NCBI RefSeq assembly: GCF_003545815.1
Contig: NZ_PDUW01000002.1
Span: 558,001-622,000, forward strand
Origin: Pusillimonas caeni
Lineage (GTDB): Bacteria; Pseudomonadota; Gammaproteobacteria; Burkholderiales; Burkholderiaceae_B
Direction of reading: 5' to 3'
DNA: 64,000 nucleotides
Positions 17,312 through 27,310 of this stretch are shown piece by piece. The notes beneath the pieces are model-generated. The model was not told the origin of the DNA. It made no database searches and saw nothing but the letters and a program-made list of their open reading frames with translations. Both the position numbers and the translations under genes were made by a program. How positions within the stretch are numbered: the stretch's first letter is position 1; every line of letters begins with the position of its first letter.

Positions 17312-18301
17312 ATGGAACTGCTAGTACAACCACTGGACCAGGCCCTGCCGTTCGAGTCGGGGGCCAACCTGCTGCAGGCGCTGCGCGACCATAATGTGCC
17401 GGTGTCCTACAGCTGCATGTCCGGCCGCTGCGGCACCTGTCGCTGCAAGGTCATCGAGGGCCAGGTGCTCGAGTCGGGCCGCGAGTTCAAGCTTACCGGC
17501 CTGAACGACGGGCGCTACGTGCTGGCCTGCATGAGCGTGCTGACCGAAAGCTGCACCATAGAAATCCCCGAGCCGGACGAGGTCGTGACCCATCCGGCCA
17601 AGATTCTCAAGGCCAAGGTTGCGGCCATCGAAGACCTGGCGCACGACATCAAGGGCCTACGGCTCAAGGCCTCCAAGCCGCTGGAATTTTCGCCTGGCCA
17701 GTACGCCACCCTGCAGTTCACCCCCGAGCACGTCCGTCCCTACTCCATGGCGGGCCTGGCCGAGGACGATACCCTGGAATTCCACGTGCGAGTGGTGCCG
17801 GGCGGCCGGGTCAGCGGCTATGTCGCCAACCAGCTCAAGGTGGGCGACGCCGTGCGCGTCAGCGGCCCCCTGGGCACCGCCTATTTGCGCGTCAAGCACG
17901 AGGGCCCCATTCTCTGCGTGGCCGGCGGCACGGGCCTGGCGCCGGTGCTGTCCATCGTGCGCGGCGCGTTGGCCCGCGGCATGCGCAATCCCCTTCATGT
18001 CTACTTCGGCGTGCGTTCGCCCATCGATGTCTACAAGGCCGATGTGCTTGAACAACTGGCGCGCGAACACGACAATCTGACAGTGCACATCGTTCTGACC
18101 GCGGGCGGCGAAGCGGGTTCTGCCTGGCGCCAGGGCCTGGTCACCGAGGCGGTCGAGCAAGACTGGGCCCGGCTCGACGGGTTCCGGGCCTATGTATGCG
18201 GCGCGCCGCCCATGGTCGAGGCCGCCACGCTGATGTTCACGCGCAAGGGCCTGGGCATCGAACATATCTACGCCGACGCGTTCTACGCGAGCGGCGATTG
18301 A
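17312..18301 (+). CDS. nagAa: Ring-hydroxylating oxygenase ferredoxin reductase (2Fe-2S, FAD, NAD), NagAa type
   Basis: The 329-residue protein has an N-terminal plant-type 2Fe-2S domain (CMSGRCGTC then YVLACMSVL), an FAD domain with RPYSMAG near residue 147, and a NAD domain with [19 protein letters not shown]. It passes electrons from NADH to the Rieske ferredoxin. The opening [17 protein letters not shown] and overall order match the reductase shared by naphthalene dioxygenase and salicylate 5-hydroxylase in nag operons. A TTG immediately precedes the ATG; I chose the ATG. It heads the nagAa-nagG-nagH-nagAb operon. Confidence 0.9.
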   Translation: MELLVQPLDQALPFESGANLLQALRDHNVPVSYSCMSGRCGTCRCKVIEGQVLESGREFKLTGLNDGRYVLACMSVLTESCTIEIPEPDEVVTHPAKILKAKVAAIEDLAHDIKGLRLKASKPLEFSPGQYATLQFTPEHVRPYSMAGLAEDDTLEFHVRVVPGGRVSGYVANQLKVGDAVRVSGPLGTAYLRVKHEGPILCVAGGTGLAPVLSIVRGALARGMRNPLHVYFGVRSPIDVYKADVLEQLAREHDNLTVHIVLTAGGEAGSAWRQGLVTEAVEQDWARLDGFRAYVCGAPPMVEAATLMFTRKGLGIEHIYADAFYASGD

Positions 18302-18366
18302 CTCACCGGGCGTCCACCCCCGGCGTGCCGGGATGTGGGGCCCTCAGCTTCTGCAAGGAGACTTCC

Positions 18367-19629
18367 ATGAACAACATGCCTGCAGTTTTCCCCGAAGACC
18401 CTGTCTGGCAGGGCGACGGCTCGAGCCGCATTCCTTTCTGGGCGTACACCGACGAGGCGCTTTACAAGAAGGAGCTCGAACGCTTTTTCTACGACAACCA
18501 CTGGTGCTACGTGGGCCTGGAGGCCGAAGTGCCCGAGCCGGGCGACTTCAAGCGCACGGTGATCGGCGAGCGTTCGGTGATCATGACGCGCGACCTGGAC
18601 GGCGGAATCAACGTCATCGAGAACGTCTGCGCCCATCGCGGCATGCAGTTCTGTCGCGAGCGCTCGGGCAACAAGAAAGAGCTCGTCTGCCCCTATCACC
18701 AATGGAACTACAGCCTCAAGGGCGACCTGCAGGGGGTGCCCTTCCTGCGCGGCGTCAAGCGCGACGGCCAGGTGCAGGGCGGCATGCCCAAAGAGTTCAA
18801 GACCAAGGAAAACAACCTGAACAAGCTGCGCGTGGCCACCCGCGGCGGCGTGGTGTTCGCCTCGTTCAACCACGACGTCGAAAGCTTCGAGGATTTTCTC
18901 GGCCCCGAGATACTGGGCTACTTCGACCGCCTGTTCAACGGCCGCAAGCTGACGATCCTGGGCTACAACCGACAGCGCATCCCGGGCAACTGGAAGCTGA
19001 TGCAGGAAAACATCAAAGACCCCTACCACCCGGGCCTGCTGCACACCTGGTTCATCACCTATGGCCTGTGGCGCGCCGACAATAAGTCGTCGCTGCGCAT
19101 GGACGACAGGCACCGCCACGCCGCCATGATCTCCACCCGCGGCAATGCCCAGGCCAAGAACGAGGTCACCACCGGCGTCACCAGCTTCAAGGAAAGCATG
19201 GAGATCAAGGACAAGCGCCTGCTCGACATCGTGCACGAGCCGTGGTGGGGCGAGCCCACCGCCGTCATGATGACGATCTTCCCCAGCGTGATCTTCCAGC
19301 AGCAGGTCAACAGCGTGTCCACGCGCCACATCCAGCCCAGCGGCCCGGATGCCTTCGATTTCGTCTGGACGCACTTCGGCTTCGAGGACGACACCCCCGA
19401 AATGACCCAGCGGCGCCTGGTGCAGGCCAATCTGTTCGGGCCGGCCGGCTTCGTCTCGGCCGACGACGGCGAGGTCATCGAGTTCTCGCAAAGCGGCTTC
19501 GAGCAGAAGCCCTACCATCGCGCGGTGGCCGAACTGGGCGGCTACGGGGTCGAGGACACCGAGCACATGGTGACGGAAACACTGATACGCGGCATGTACG
19601 AATACTGGCGCAAGGTCATGGAGGTTTGA
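18367..19629 (+). CDS. nagG: Salicylate 5-hydroxylase, large oxygenase subunit (NagG type)
   Basis: This 420-residue Rieske oxygenase alpha subunit has C88, H90, C108 and H111 as cluster ligands. The electron-bridge and iron motif is IKDPYHPGLLH, with D218, H221 and H226. Segments such as FPEDPVWQGDGSSRIPFWAY, FKRTVIGERSVIMTRD and LGYNRQRIPGNWKLMQENIK closely match my recollection of NagG. NagG inserts one hydroxyl into salicylate to give gentisate. The start has AAGGAG 7 nt upstream. The small subunit follows after 6 nt. Specificity for salicylate rather than a substituted or amino-salicylate is inferred. Confidence 0.88.
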   Translation: MNNMPAVFPEDPVWQGDGSSRIPFWAYTDEALYKKELERFFYDNHWCYVGLEAEVPEPGDFKRTVIGERSVIMTRDLDGGINVIENVCAHRGMQFCRERSGNKKELVCPYHQWNYSLKGDLQGVPFLRGVKRDGQVQGGMPKEFKTKENNLNKLRVATRGGVVFASFNHDVESFEDFLGPEILGYFDRLFNGRKLTILGYNRQRIPGNWKLMQENIKDPYHPGLLHTWFITYGLWRADNKSSLRMDDRHRHAAMISTRGNAQAKNEVTTGVTSFKESMEIKDKRLLDIVHEPWWGEPTAVMMTIFPSVIFQQQVNSVSTRHIQPSGPDAFDFVWTHFGFEDDTPEMTQRRLVQANLFGPAGFVSADDGEVIEFSQSGFEQKPYHRAVAELGGYGVEDTEHMVTETLIRGMYEYWRKVMEV

Positions 19630-19635
19630 ACGAAG

Positions 19636-20106
19636 ATGGACATGCAGACATATATCGACTTGACCAATCTGTACGCCGAGTACGCGGCGGCGGTGGATGC
19701 CGAGGACTGGGAGAAATGGGTCAGTTTTTTCGACGAGGAGTGCGAGTACAAGGTGCAGCCGCGCGAAAATCACGAGCGCGGCTTCCCGCTCTCGACCATG
19801 TGGTTCATCAGCCGCAACATGCTCGAGGACCGCGTCTATGGCATACGCGAAACGCTGTTCCACGACCCCTATTACCAGCGTCACGTGGTCGGCGCGCCGC
19901 GCATCGTCCGCTTCGAGAACGGCATCATCGAGGCCGAGGCCAACTACGCGGTGTTCCGCACCAAATATGACGGGGCGTCGACGGTTTTCAATGTGGGCCG
20001 TTACATCGACCGCGTCCGGGTGGGCGACGACGGACTGAAATTCAAGTCCCGCTACTGCGTTTACGATTCGGAAATGATTGCCAACTCGATCATATATCCG
20101 ATTTAA
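19636..20106 (+). CDS. nagH: Salicylate 5-hydroxylase, small oxygenase subunit (NagH type)
   Basis: The 156-residue protein is a ring-hydroxylating dioxygenase beta subunit with the NTF2-like fold. The recognisable segments are [40 protein letters not shown] and [17 protein letters not shown]. It stabilises the alpha subunit in an alpha3-beta3 hexamer and has no cofactor of its own. It starts 6 nt after the large subunit stop, so the pair is translationally coupled. Confidence 0.9.
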   Translation: MDMQTYIDLTNLYAEYAAAVDAEDWEKWVSFFDEECEYKVQPRENHERGFPLSTMWFISRNMLEDRVYGIRETLFHDPYYQRHVVGAPRIVRFENGIIEAEANYAVFRTKYDGASTVFNVGRYIDRVRVGDDGLKFKSRYCVYDSEMIANSIIYPI

Positions 20107-20152
20107 TGAGCACTTTTTTAGATCAGGCGAAAAGGTAGAAGGAATAGAGCCA

Positions 20153-20464
20153 ATGGCGAACTGGATCGATGTATTGGCGCGTGAAGACGTGCCTGAAGAC
20201 GACGTGGTGGGGGTCGAGGCGCAGGGGCGGCAGCTGGCGTTGTACGACGTGGAAGGCGAGATATACGCCACCGACAACATCTGTACGCACGGGCATGCGC
20301 GCCTGTGCGACGGATTTCTGGAAGATCATGAAATCGAGTGCCCGCTGCATCAGGGCAGGTTCGACGTGCGTACCGGAAAAGCCCTGTGCGAACCCCTTAC
20401 TCAGGATATTCGAGTATATCCAGTCAAGATAGAAGAAGGTAGAGTATGGGTCGAAATTGATTGA
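20153..20464 (+). CDS. nagAb: Rieske-type 2Fe-2S ferredoxin (NagAb type)
   Basis: The 103-residue protein has the Rieske motifs [12 protein letters not shown] and [13 protein letters not shown] and shuttles electrons from the reductase at 17312 to the oxygenase at 18367. The ATG at 20153 is preceded by GAAGGAATAGAG. It gives the normal ferredoxin length; an upstream in-frame ATG overlapping nagH is rejected. It is last in the four-gene oxygenase operon and is followed by a hairpin. Confidence 0.92.
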   Translation: MANWIDVLAREDVPEDDVVGVEAQGRQLALYDVEGEIYATDNICTHGHARLCDGFLEDHEIECPLHQGRFDVRTGKALCEPLTQDIRVYPVKIEEGRVWVEID

Positions 20465-20475
20465 CCGCCTGGTGG

Positions 20476-20500
20476 AAGGCCCTGTTGGAGGCCTTTCTTT
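20476..20500 (+). terminator. Likely terminator after the salicylate hydroxylase operon
   Basis: AAGGCC and GGCCTT flank an 8-nt loop and are followed by TCTTT. The stem is only 6 bp, but it sits directly after the operon and before a new AT-rich stretch upstream of the liv genes. Confidence 0.5.
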
Positions 20501-20560
20501 CAGAACGGGCAATAAAAAACAAAAATCCTATATACGACACCCAAAGATAGAGGGCAATGG

Positions 20561-21478
20561 ATGACTACACTTGTTTTATCGCAGCTGCTCAACGGCGTGC
20601 AGTACGGCGTGCTGTTGTTTTTGCTGGCTGCGGGCCTGACGCTGGTTTTCGGCATCATGAGCTTCGTGAACCTGACGCACGGCTCGCTGTACATGCTGGG
20701 GGCCTACTTCGGCGCCACCGCCTATAACCATACCGATTCCTTCCTGCTGGCCATTGTGGCGGCGGTGGGCGGGTGCATCATCGTCGGGTTCATTCTCGAA
20801 CGAACGGCGGTCTCGCGCCTGTACTCGCGAGACCACCTGGACCACGTGCTGGTCACCTTCGGCCTGCTGCTGTTCTTCAACGAAATGGCGCAGATCATCT
20901 GGGGCACCCAGCCGTACTTCCTGCCCGTGCCCGCGTGGCTGGACAGCACGGTCAACCTGTTCGGCATCACCTACCCGTCGTACCGCTTCGCCATCATCGT
21001 GGCCGGCCTGCTGGCCGCGGTGGGCTCGTACTGGCTCATCCATAAAACGCGCCTGGGCATGCTGATCCGCGCCGGCTCGGTCAACCCGCAGATGATCGGG
21101 GCGCTGGGCATCAACATCAAGTTCCTGAACGCGCTGCTGTTCGGCGTGGGCGCGGCGCTGGCCGGCCTGGCCGGCGTCATGGCCGGTCCCATTCTGTCGG
21201 TGCAGTCGGGCATGGGCGAGCCGGTGCTGATCACCACGCTGGTGGTCATCGTCATCGGCGGCATCGGTTCGGTCAGCGGCGCCTTCTACGCCGCCCTGGT
21301 GGTGGGCATTGTCGACACCCTGGGCCGGGCCTTCCTGCCCATGCTGCTGCGCGAGGTCATGGCGCGCGACATCGCCAATGCCGCCGGGCCGGCCATTGCG
21401 TCCATGCTGATCTACGTCTTGATGGCGGTGGTGCTGGCCATCCGTCCGCAAGGGCTGTTTGCGGGAGCCAAGAAATAA
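20561..21478 (+). CDS. livH: LivH-family ABC transporter permease
   Basis: This 305-residue inner-membrane permease opens MTTLVLSQLLNGVQYGVLLF. It contains GLTLVFGIMSFVNLTHGSLY, RAGSVNPQMIGALGININ-like LGINIKFLNALLFG, and a C-terminal IRPQGLFAGAKK, all standard for LivH. Its stop shares one base with the livM start. The complex is placed between a salicylate hydroxylase operon and genes for ring cleavage, which suggests uptake of an aromatic acid rather than leucine. That substrate is an inference. Confidence 0.92.
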   Translation: MTTLVLSQLLNGVQYGVLLFLLAAGLTLVFGIMSFVNLTHGSLYMLGAYFGATAYNHTDSFLLAIVAAVGGCIIVGFILERTAVSRLYSRDHLDHVLVTFGLLLFFNEMAQIIWGTQPYFLPVPAWLDSTVNLFGITYPSYRFAIIVAGLLAAVGSYWLIHKTRLGMLIRAGSVNPQMIGALGINIKFLNALLFGVGAALAGLAGVMAGPILSVQSGMGEPVLITTLVVIVIGGIGSVSGAFYAALVVGIVDTLGRAFLPMLLREVMARDIANAAGPAIASMLIYVLMAVVLAIRPQGLFAGAKK

Positions 21479-22485
21479 TGTCCACGAATCAAAGCAATAT
21501 CTGGAAGGCCGGCACCATCGTGCCCCTGGCCATCTTTCTGCTGTTCATCCTGGTGCCGGTGTGGGGGCACGTCACCGACCATACTTTCTACGTCGCCTAT
21601 TTCGCGCGCATCCTCATCTACGCGATTGCCGTGGTGGCGCTGAACCTGGCGCTGGGCTTCGGCGGCCTGGTCAGCCTGGGGCACGCCCTGTTCATGGGGC
21701 TGGGGGCGTACAGTGTGGCGCTGCCGGCCTTCTACGGCATCGACAACGGCTGGATCCACCTGTTCATCTGCCTGTTCAGCTGCGGCGTGGCCGGGCTCAT
21801 CACCGGGGCCATCAGCCTGCGCACCTCGGGCATCGGCTTCATCATGATCACGCTGGCCTTTGCCCAGATGGGCTACTTCCTGTTCGTGAGCCTGAAGCAA
21901 TACGGGGGCGACGACGGCACCAGCATCTCCAACACCAGCCAGTTCTTCGGGCTGGACCTGGGCGGGGTCTACCAGGTCTACATCGTGTCCCTGATCCTGC
22001 TGGTGCTGGCCACCTGGTGGACGGCGCGCCTGCGCGTGGCGCCGTTCGGCATGGTGCTGCGCGGGGCCCGGCAAAACGCCCGGCGCGTGCGCGCGGTGGG
22101 CTTCCCGGCCAACCACTACCTGCTGGCTTCCTACGTGCTGTCGGCCATGCTGTGCGGCGTGGCCGGGCTGCTACTGGCCAACCTCAATGCCTTCGCCTCG
22201 CCCAGCACGCTGTCCTGGATCATCTCCGGCGATCTGGTCGTGATGCTGGTGCTGGGCGGCATCGGCACGGTCTTCGGGCCGATGCTGGGCGCGCTGGCCT
22301 TCCTGGGCCTGGAAGAAATCCTCAAGATGTTCACCGACCACTGGCTGGCCGTGTTCGGCCTGGTCATCGTGTTCATCGGCCTGCTGGGCAAGGCCGGCAT
22401 TGCCGGTTTCCTGGATTCATTCAGCCGCCGCAAGGCGGGCGCGGCCCAGGGCGGCGTCAAACAGGCCAAAGGAGCCAAGGCATGA
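21478..22485 (+). CDS. livM: LivM-family ABC transporter permease
   Basis: The 335-residue permease partners LivH in the membrane. Family segments include VVALNLALGFGGLVSLGHAL, FMGLGAYSVALPAF, LRTSGIGFIMITLAFAQMGY, and GARQNARRVRAVGFPANHYL, the last including the loop that contacts the ATPases. It overlaps livH by 1 nt, and its own stop overlaps livG by 4 nt, so translation is coupled through the whole set. Confidence 0.92.
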   Translation: MSTNQSNIWKAGTIVPLAIFLLFILVPVWGHVTDHTFYVAYFARILIYAIAVVALNLALGFGGLVSLGHALFMGLGAYSVALPAFYGIDNGWIHLFICLFSCGVAGLITGAISLRTSGIGFIMITLAFAQMGYFLFVSLKQYGGDDGTSISNTSQFFGLDLGGVYQVYIVSLILLVLATWWTARLRVAPFGMVLRGARQNARRVRAVGFPANHYLLASYVLSAMLCGVAGLLLANLNAFASPSTLSWIISGDLVVMLVLGGIGTVFGPMLGALAFLGLEEILKMFTDHWLAVFGLVIVFIGLLGKAGIAGFLDSFSRRKAGAAQGGVKQAKGAKA

Positions 22486-23237
22486 GCGACTATCTGCTGC
22501 GTACCGAATCGCTGGTCAAGCGCTTTGGCGGCCTGCTGGTCACCGATTCGGTCTCCATCGACGTGCGCCCCGGCGAGCTGCACGCCATCATCGGCCCCAA
22601 CGGCGCGGGCAAGACCACCCTCATCAACCAGCTCTCGGGCGAACTGGCGGCCAATTCGGGCAGCGTGCTGTTTGCCGGTGAAAACGTCACGGCCCTGGGC
22701 ATCCACCAGCGGGCGCGGCGCGGGCTGCTGCGCTCGTACCAGATCACGTCCATTTTCGAGGGCTTTACCGTGCTCGAAAACACGGTATTTGCGGCCATGG
22801 GCGCCAAAGAACACGCCTTTCGATTCTGGAAGCCCATGCTGGCCCGCCAAGACCTGGTCGACATCGCCCGCCAGGCGCTTGAAGTCACCAGCCTGGAGCA
22901 ACTGGCCGACACGCCGGCGGCCGAACTGGCCTACGGCCAGCGGCGCCAGCTCGAACTGGCCATGGCGCTGGCGGCCCAGCCCAAGGTGCTGCTGCTGGAC
23001 GAGCCCATGGCCGGCATGAGCGCGCAGGAGTCGGCCGGCGTGGTGGCTCTGCTCAAGCGGCTCAAGGGCTCGCACACCATTCTGCTCATCGAGCACGACA
23101 TGGACGCCGTGTTCGCCCTGGCCGACCGCATCACCGTGCTGGTGTACGGCAAGGCCATGTTCTCGGGCACGCCCGAAGAAATCCGCCAGCATCCGGAGGT
23201 CAAGGCGGTGTACCTGGGCGACGAGGCAATAGGATAA
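22482..23237 (+). CDS. livG: LivG-family ABC transporter ATPase
   Basis: The 251-residue ATPase has a Walker A GPNGAGKTT, signature LAYGQRRQLELA and Walker B VLLLDEPMAGM, plus a switch histidine in LLIEHDMDAVF. All catalytic residues look intact. It pairs with LivF, whose Walker A is altered, so this subunit may supply most of the ATPase activity. The start overlaps the livM stop (ATGA). Confidence 0.93.
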   Translation: MSDYLLRTESLVKRFGGLLVTDSVSIDVRPGELHAIIGPNGAGKTTLINQLSGELAANSGSVLFAGENVTALGIHQRARRGLLRSYQITSIFEGFTVLENTVFAAMGAKEHAFRFWKPMLARQDLVDIARQALEVTSLEQLADTPAAELAYGQRRQLELAMALAAQPKVLLLDEPMAGMSAQESAGVVALLKRLKGSHTILLIEHDMDAVFALADRITVLVYGKAMFSGTPEEIRQHPEVKAVYLGDEAIG

Positions 23238-23242
23238 GAAAC

Positions 23243-23959
<717 letters not shown>

Positions 23960-24034
23960 GGCCGGACGCCCTCTTTCCGCACGCCCGCGGGGCGGCGGGG
24001 CGAGGGCCCGGCGCGACGGCACGGAGCACAGGGC

Positions 24035-24934
24035 ATGAAAGACCTGAACCTGCTGTATGTGTTCGAAGCCATGTGGCGCGACCGCTCGGTCACGCTGGCC
24101 GCCGAGAACCTGGGCCTGACCCAGGCGGCGGTCAGCAGCGCCCTCAAGCGCCTGCGCCAAGAGCACGGCGACAAGATGTTCACCCTGGTGGGCCGGCGCA
24201 TGGAGCCCACGCCCTACGCGGTGCAGGCGTCGCAACAGCTGCTCACGGCGCTCGACATGATCCGCAAGGCCTCCAACCGCCGCGCGCCTTTCGACCCTTC
24301 GTCCTCGCGCCGCCAGTTCACCATACGCACGCGCGACGTGGGCGAGGTGGTGTGCTTTCCCAAGATACTGCAGGAACTTTCCCGCACGGCGCCCTCGATA
24401 CGGCTGCGCACCACTTTCCAGCCCATCGAGGACACCCTGGCCGGCCTGGCCAGCGGCCGCATCGACCTGGCCATCGGCTTTCTGCCCTCGCTCGAAACCG
24501 GCATCCACCGGCGCCCGCTGTTTTCGCAGCATTACGTCTGCGTGCTGCGCAAGGGGCATCCGCTGGAGCACGCCGACCTGACCCGCGAACTGTTCTGCGC
24601 CCAGGACCACCTGCTGGTGGAGTACTCGGGCAGCGGCCACCTGGTCATCGAGCGGGCCCTGGTCGATGCCGGGCTGCGCAACCAGATCCGCATCCGGCTG
24701 CCGCAGTATCTGTCTGCGCCGCATTTCATCATGACGACCGATCTCGTATGGTGCGCGCCCGAATCCCTGGCCCAGAGGCTGGCCCAGCACTACCCGCTGG
24801 TGCTCAAGCCGGTGCCGATTTCCCTGCCTTCGTTCGAGATCGCCCTGTATTGGCATGACCGCTTCCATCGCGACTCGGCCAACCAGTGGCTGCGCGATCT
24901 CATCGCCCGCACGTCCTACGATCTAGAGGTATAA
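24035..24934 (+). CDS. LysR family transcriptional regulator (NahR-related)
   Basis: The 299-residue protein opens MKDLNLLYVFEAMWRDRSVT with the helix-turn-helix LGLTQAAVSSALKRLR. Its effector domain shares features with the regulator at 16099 (GRRMEPTPYAVQ, DLAIGFLPSL, ALYWHDRFHRDSANQWLRD). It is on the same strand as the liv operon upstream and the dehydrogenase downstream, so it could control either the 25025-29500 set or the transporter. The effector is unknown but probably a salicylate-like aromatic acid. Confidence 0.9.
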   Translation: MKDLNLLYVFEAMWRDRSVTLAAENLGLTQAAVSSALKRLRQEHGDKMFTLVGRRMEPTPYAVQASQQLLTALDMIRKASNRRAPFDPSSSRRQFTIRTRDVGEVVCFPKILQELSRTAPSIRLRTTFQPIEDTLAGLASGRIDLAIGFLPSLETGIHRRPLFSQHYVCVLRKGHPLEHADLTRELFCAQDHLLVEYSGSGHLVIERALVDAGLRNQIRIRLPQYLSAPHFIMTTDLVWCAPESLAQRLAQHYPLVLKPVPISLPSFEIALYWHDRFHRDSANQWLRDLIARTSYDLEV

Positions 24935-25024
24935 ATTTCATTAATACATAGTAATCAACGAATCGCTATGGTTTAAGCTCCGGGGCACCGATAGAATCCT
25001 CGTATATAACAAGGAGACAAGACC
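24935..25024 (+). promoter_or_regulatory. Promoter/operator region for the 25025-29500 gene set
   Basis: This 90-nt AT-rich gap contains ATTAATACATAGTAAT, an interrupted palindrome with ATTA and TAAT arms that could bind a LysR-type protein. A strong ribosome site AAGGAGACAAGACC follows directly before the next ATG. Confidence 0.4.
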
Positions 25025-25927
25025 ATGGCGACGCATTCTCAAACCGTGGGAATGATCGGCATCGGGCAGCTCGGCCTGCCGGTGGCCGGCAATCTGATTC
25101 AGGCGGGTTTCAAGGTGGCGGGCTTTCGCCGCAGCAGCATGCAGGCATTCACGGCGCTGGGCGGCCGGGCGCTCGAGTCGCCCGCGCAGGTGGCGCGCGA
25201 ATCCGACGTTGTGCTGCTGTGCCTGCCCAACGAGACCGCATCCCGGCAGGTGCTCGACGGCCCCGAGGGGCTCTTGGCGGCGCTTCGGCCGGACCAGATC
25301 GTGATCGAGACCGGCACCTACCGCAAGGCCTTCAAGCTGCAGCAGGCCGACAGGCTCGCGCGGGTAGGCGCGCGGGTGCTCGAAGCCGAGGTCAGCGGTT
25401 CGCCGCCCATGGTCAAGGCCCGCAAGGCGGCGCTGTACGTGGGCGGCGAGGCCGAGCTGGTGGAGCAGTGCCGGCCCCTCCTCGAAGCCATCAGTCCCTC
25501 GGTGTTTCACCTGGGCGACTACGGCGCCGCCGTATCCATGAAACTCATCGCCAACTACCTGCTGGCCATCCATACGCTGGCGGCGGCCGAAGCCATGAAC
25601 ATGGGCGTCAGGGCGGGATTCGACCCGAATGTCGTGGCCGAGGTCATCCAGCAGGGCGCGGGAGGCTCGGCCATGTTCGGCGTGCGCGCGCCCATGATGG
25701 CCAAGCGTGCATTCAGCCCGGCTCCCGGGCCTTTCACCACCCTCGAAAAATATCTTGAGCTGGGGCGCTCCATGGCCGACGAACTCGGCTGCGCGACGCC
25801 ATTGTTTTCCGCCGCCGAGCCTTATTACCAGCGGGCGCTGGGCGGCGGCCTGCGAGACGAAGACATTGCCGCCCTCATCAAGTTGATCGAGGCCGACTCC
25901 AGGCCGGGGCAGGGCGGCCAAAGCTAG
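25025..25927 (+). CDS. NAD(P)-dependent 3-hydroxyisobutyrate dehydrogenase-like oxidoreductase
   Basis: The 300-residue protein has an N-terminal Rossmann motif GMIGIGQLGLPVAGNL. It also has the family segments VLLCLPNETASRQVLDG, VIETGTYRK and LEAEVSGSPPMVKARKAALYVGG, and YGAAVSMKLIANYLLAIHTL with the catalytic Lys. This beta-hydroxyacid dehydrogenase family oxidises hydroxy acids or reduces semialdehydes. It is the first gene of a compact series with an extradiol-type protein, a YciI protein and an FAH hydrolase, so it probably acts on a ring-cleavage intermediate. Confidence 0.85.
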   Translation: MATHSQTVGMIGIGQLGLPVAGNLIQAGFKVAGFRRSSMQAFTALGGRALESPAQVARESDVVLLCLPNETASRQVLDGPEGLLAALRPDQIVIETGTYRKAFKLQQADRLARVGARVLEAEVSGSPPMVKARKAALYVGGEAELVEQCRPLLEAISPSVFHLGDYGAAVSMKLIANYLLAIHTLAAAEAMNMGVRAGFDPNVVAEVIQQGAGGSAMFGVRAPMMAKRAFSPAPGPFTTLEKYLELGRSMADELGCATPLFSAAEPYYQRALGGGLRDEDIAALIKLIEADSRPGQGGQS

Positions 25928-25990
25928 CAATCGGCATGGCGCCTCCAGCGCGAGGACCCAGGCCATTCAGAAACGACAAGAGGTTATACG

Positions 25991-26920
25991 ATGATACGTT
26001 CGCTGCTACACGTGGGCATGGTCGTGCCCGATCTCGAGGTGGGGCGCGCCTTCTATGAATTGTTCGGCCTGCAGGCGCGGGCCTGCGGAAACGACCTGGT
26101 GTTTCGCTGCCAGGGCCGCGACCAGGACCAGATCCGCCTCATGCAGGGTTCTCCCAAGAAACTGGCCTATACCTCGCTGGGCACCAACGAAGCCGGCATG
26201 GCGGCGCTGACCGGCAAGCTTCGGCAGGCGGGCGTGGCCATACAAGGGGCGCCCTTCGACGTCCCCTTTGGCGGCATCTGGTTCCAGGATCCGCACGGCG
26301 ATTGGCTCAACGTGCAGGTGGCCGAGCCCGCGCCGGCCTGCACCGCCAACCTGCCTCCCGAAATCAATGCTCACGGGCGATATCGCCGCGTGGGACGCGC
26401 ATGTCGGGTGGAAACCCGCCACAAGAAGGCCAAGCCCTTGCGGCTGGGGCATTTGATCAAGTTCTCGCCCGACGTACCCCGCTCCATCCAGTTCTACACC
26501 GAACTGCTGGGCATGAAGGTGTCGGATCAAGCCGCGGACGTCATCGCCTTCTTGCGCGGCTCGGCGGGCGGCGACCACCACATGGTCGCCTTCGCCAAAA
26601 GCACGCATACCGGCCTGCATCATGTCAGCTTCGAAGTAGCCGACCTGGACGAGATCGAGATCGGCGCCCAGACCCTGCTGCGCGCCGGATACCGGGATGC
26701 CTTCGGCCTGGGCCGGCACATAGGCGGGTCGAACTATTTCCACTACATTCGCGACCCCTGGGGCAGCCTGGCCGAATATTTCTGGGACATCGACGTCATA
26801 CCCGAGGACGACAGCGATTGGCAGCCCCTGGTTGCCGAGTCGCCCAAGGACGTCATCGCGGTCTGGTCGGCCACGCCGCCGCCCGAAGACTTCATCGTCA
26901 ATTTCGAGGAGGCCCCATGA
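25991..26920 (+). CDS. Two-domain VOC protein, probable extradiol ring-cleavage dioxygenase
   Basis: The 309-residue protein has two vicinal-oxygen-chelate modules. The C-terminal module keeps the type I extradiol iron ligands H154 (LRLGHLIKF), H210 or H211 (GLHHVSF) and E262 (SLAEYFW). It also has a downstream Tyr in YFHYIRDPWG, where catalytic residues are expected. The N-terminal module lacks a comparable set, as normal for this class. The overlap ATGA couples it to the YciI gene. Catechol-like cleavage is likely; gentisate cleavage is not, since gentisate dioxygenases are cupins. Confidence 0.75.
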   Translation: MIRSLLHVGMVVPDLEVGRAFYELFGLQARACGNDLVFRCQGRDQDQIRLMQGSPKKLAYTSLGTNEAGMAALTGKLRQAGVAIQGAPFDVPFGGIWFQDPHGDWLNVQVAEPAPACTANLPPEINAHGRYRRVGRACRVETRHKKAKPLRLGHLIKFSPDVPRSIQFYTELLGMKVSDQAADVIAFLRGSAGGDHHMVAFAKSTHTGLHHVSFEVADLDEIEIGAQTLLRAGYRDAFGLGRHIGGSNYFHYIRDPWGSLAEYFWDIDVIPEDDSDWQPLVAESPKDVIAVWSATPPPEDFIVNFEEAP

Positions 26921-27294
26921 ACAGCCCATCGCAAGCACAAGCGCTGATGCAGGGCATGCTCAAGAAGCCGCTATATGTGGTGCTGCGCACGCCCGTCGAC
27001 CTGTCCCGCATCAACGAGCTGCTGCCGGCGCATCTCGAATGGGCGGTGCAGTGCGAGAAGCGGGGCGAGCTCTTCGCGTCCGGCCCCTTCGTGCAGGAAG
27101 GCGTCACTCCGGGGACGGCGGGCGGCATGTCCATTTTTCGCGCCGATTCCGTGGCCGAGGTCGAGCGCATTCTTTCGGGCGACCCTTTCATTCAGCAGGG
27201 CGTGTATGCGGCCGACATCAAGAAATGGCTGTTGATGGAAGGCGGCGTCACCGTCACCTTCCGCTTTTCCGACCAATCCTATCTGCTTCGTTGA
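26917..27294 (+). CDS. YciI-like protein
   Basis: The 125-residue protein fits the YciI/dimeric alpha-beta barrel family. It has PLYVVLRTPVDLSRINELLPAHLEWAVQ early (residues 18-45, quoted here as PLYVVLRTPVDL and LPAHLEWAVQ), then GELFASGPF, GGMSIFRADS and a C-terminal ADIKKWLL. Such proteins often act as muconolactone isomerase-like or unknown small enzymes in aromatic pathways. It overlaps the dioxygenase stop by 4 nt and precedes the FAH hydrolase by 16 nt, which supports a role in the same pathway. Confidence 0.8.
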   Translation: MNSPSQAQALMQGMLKKPLYVVLRTPVDLSRINELLPAHLEWAVQCEKRGELFASGPFVQEGVTPGTAGGMSIFRADSVAEVERILSGDPFIQQGVYAADIKKWLLMEGGVTVTFRFSDQSYLLR

Positions 27295-27310
27295 AACGCG
27301 GGACGCTTTT

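Noticed and set aside
25991-26920. Gentisate 1,2-dioxygenase assignment for the VOC protein
   Set aside because: Gentisate dioxygenases are cupin proteins. This one has two VOC modules with type I extradiol ligands.
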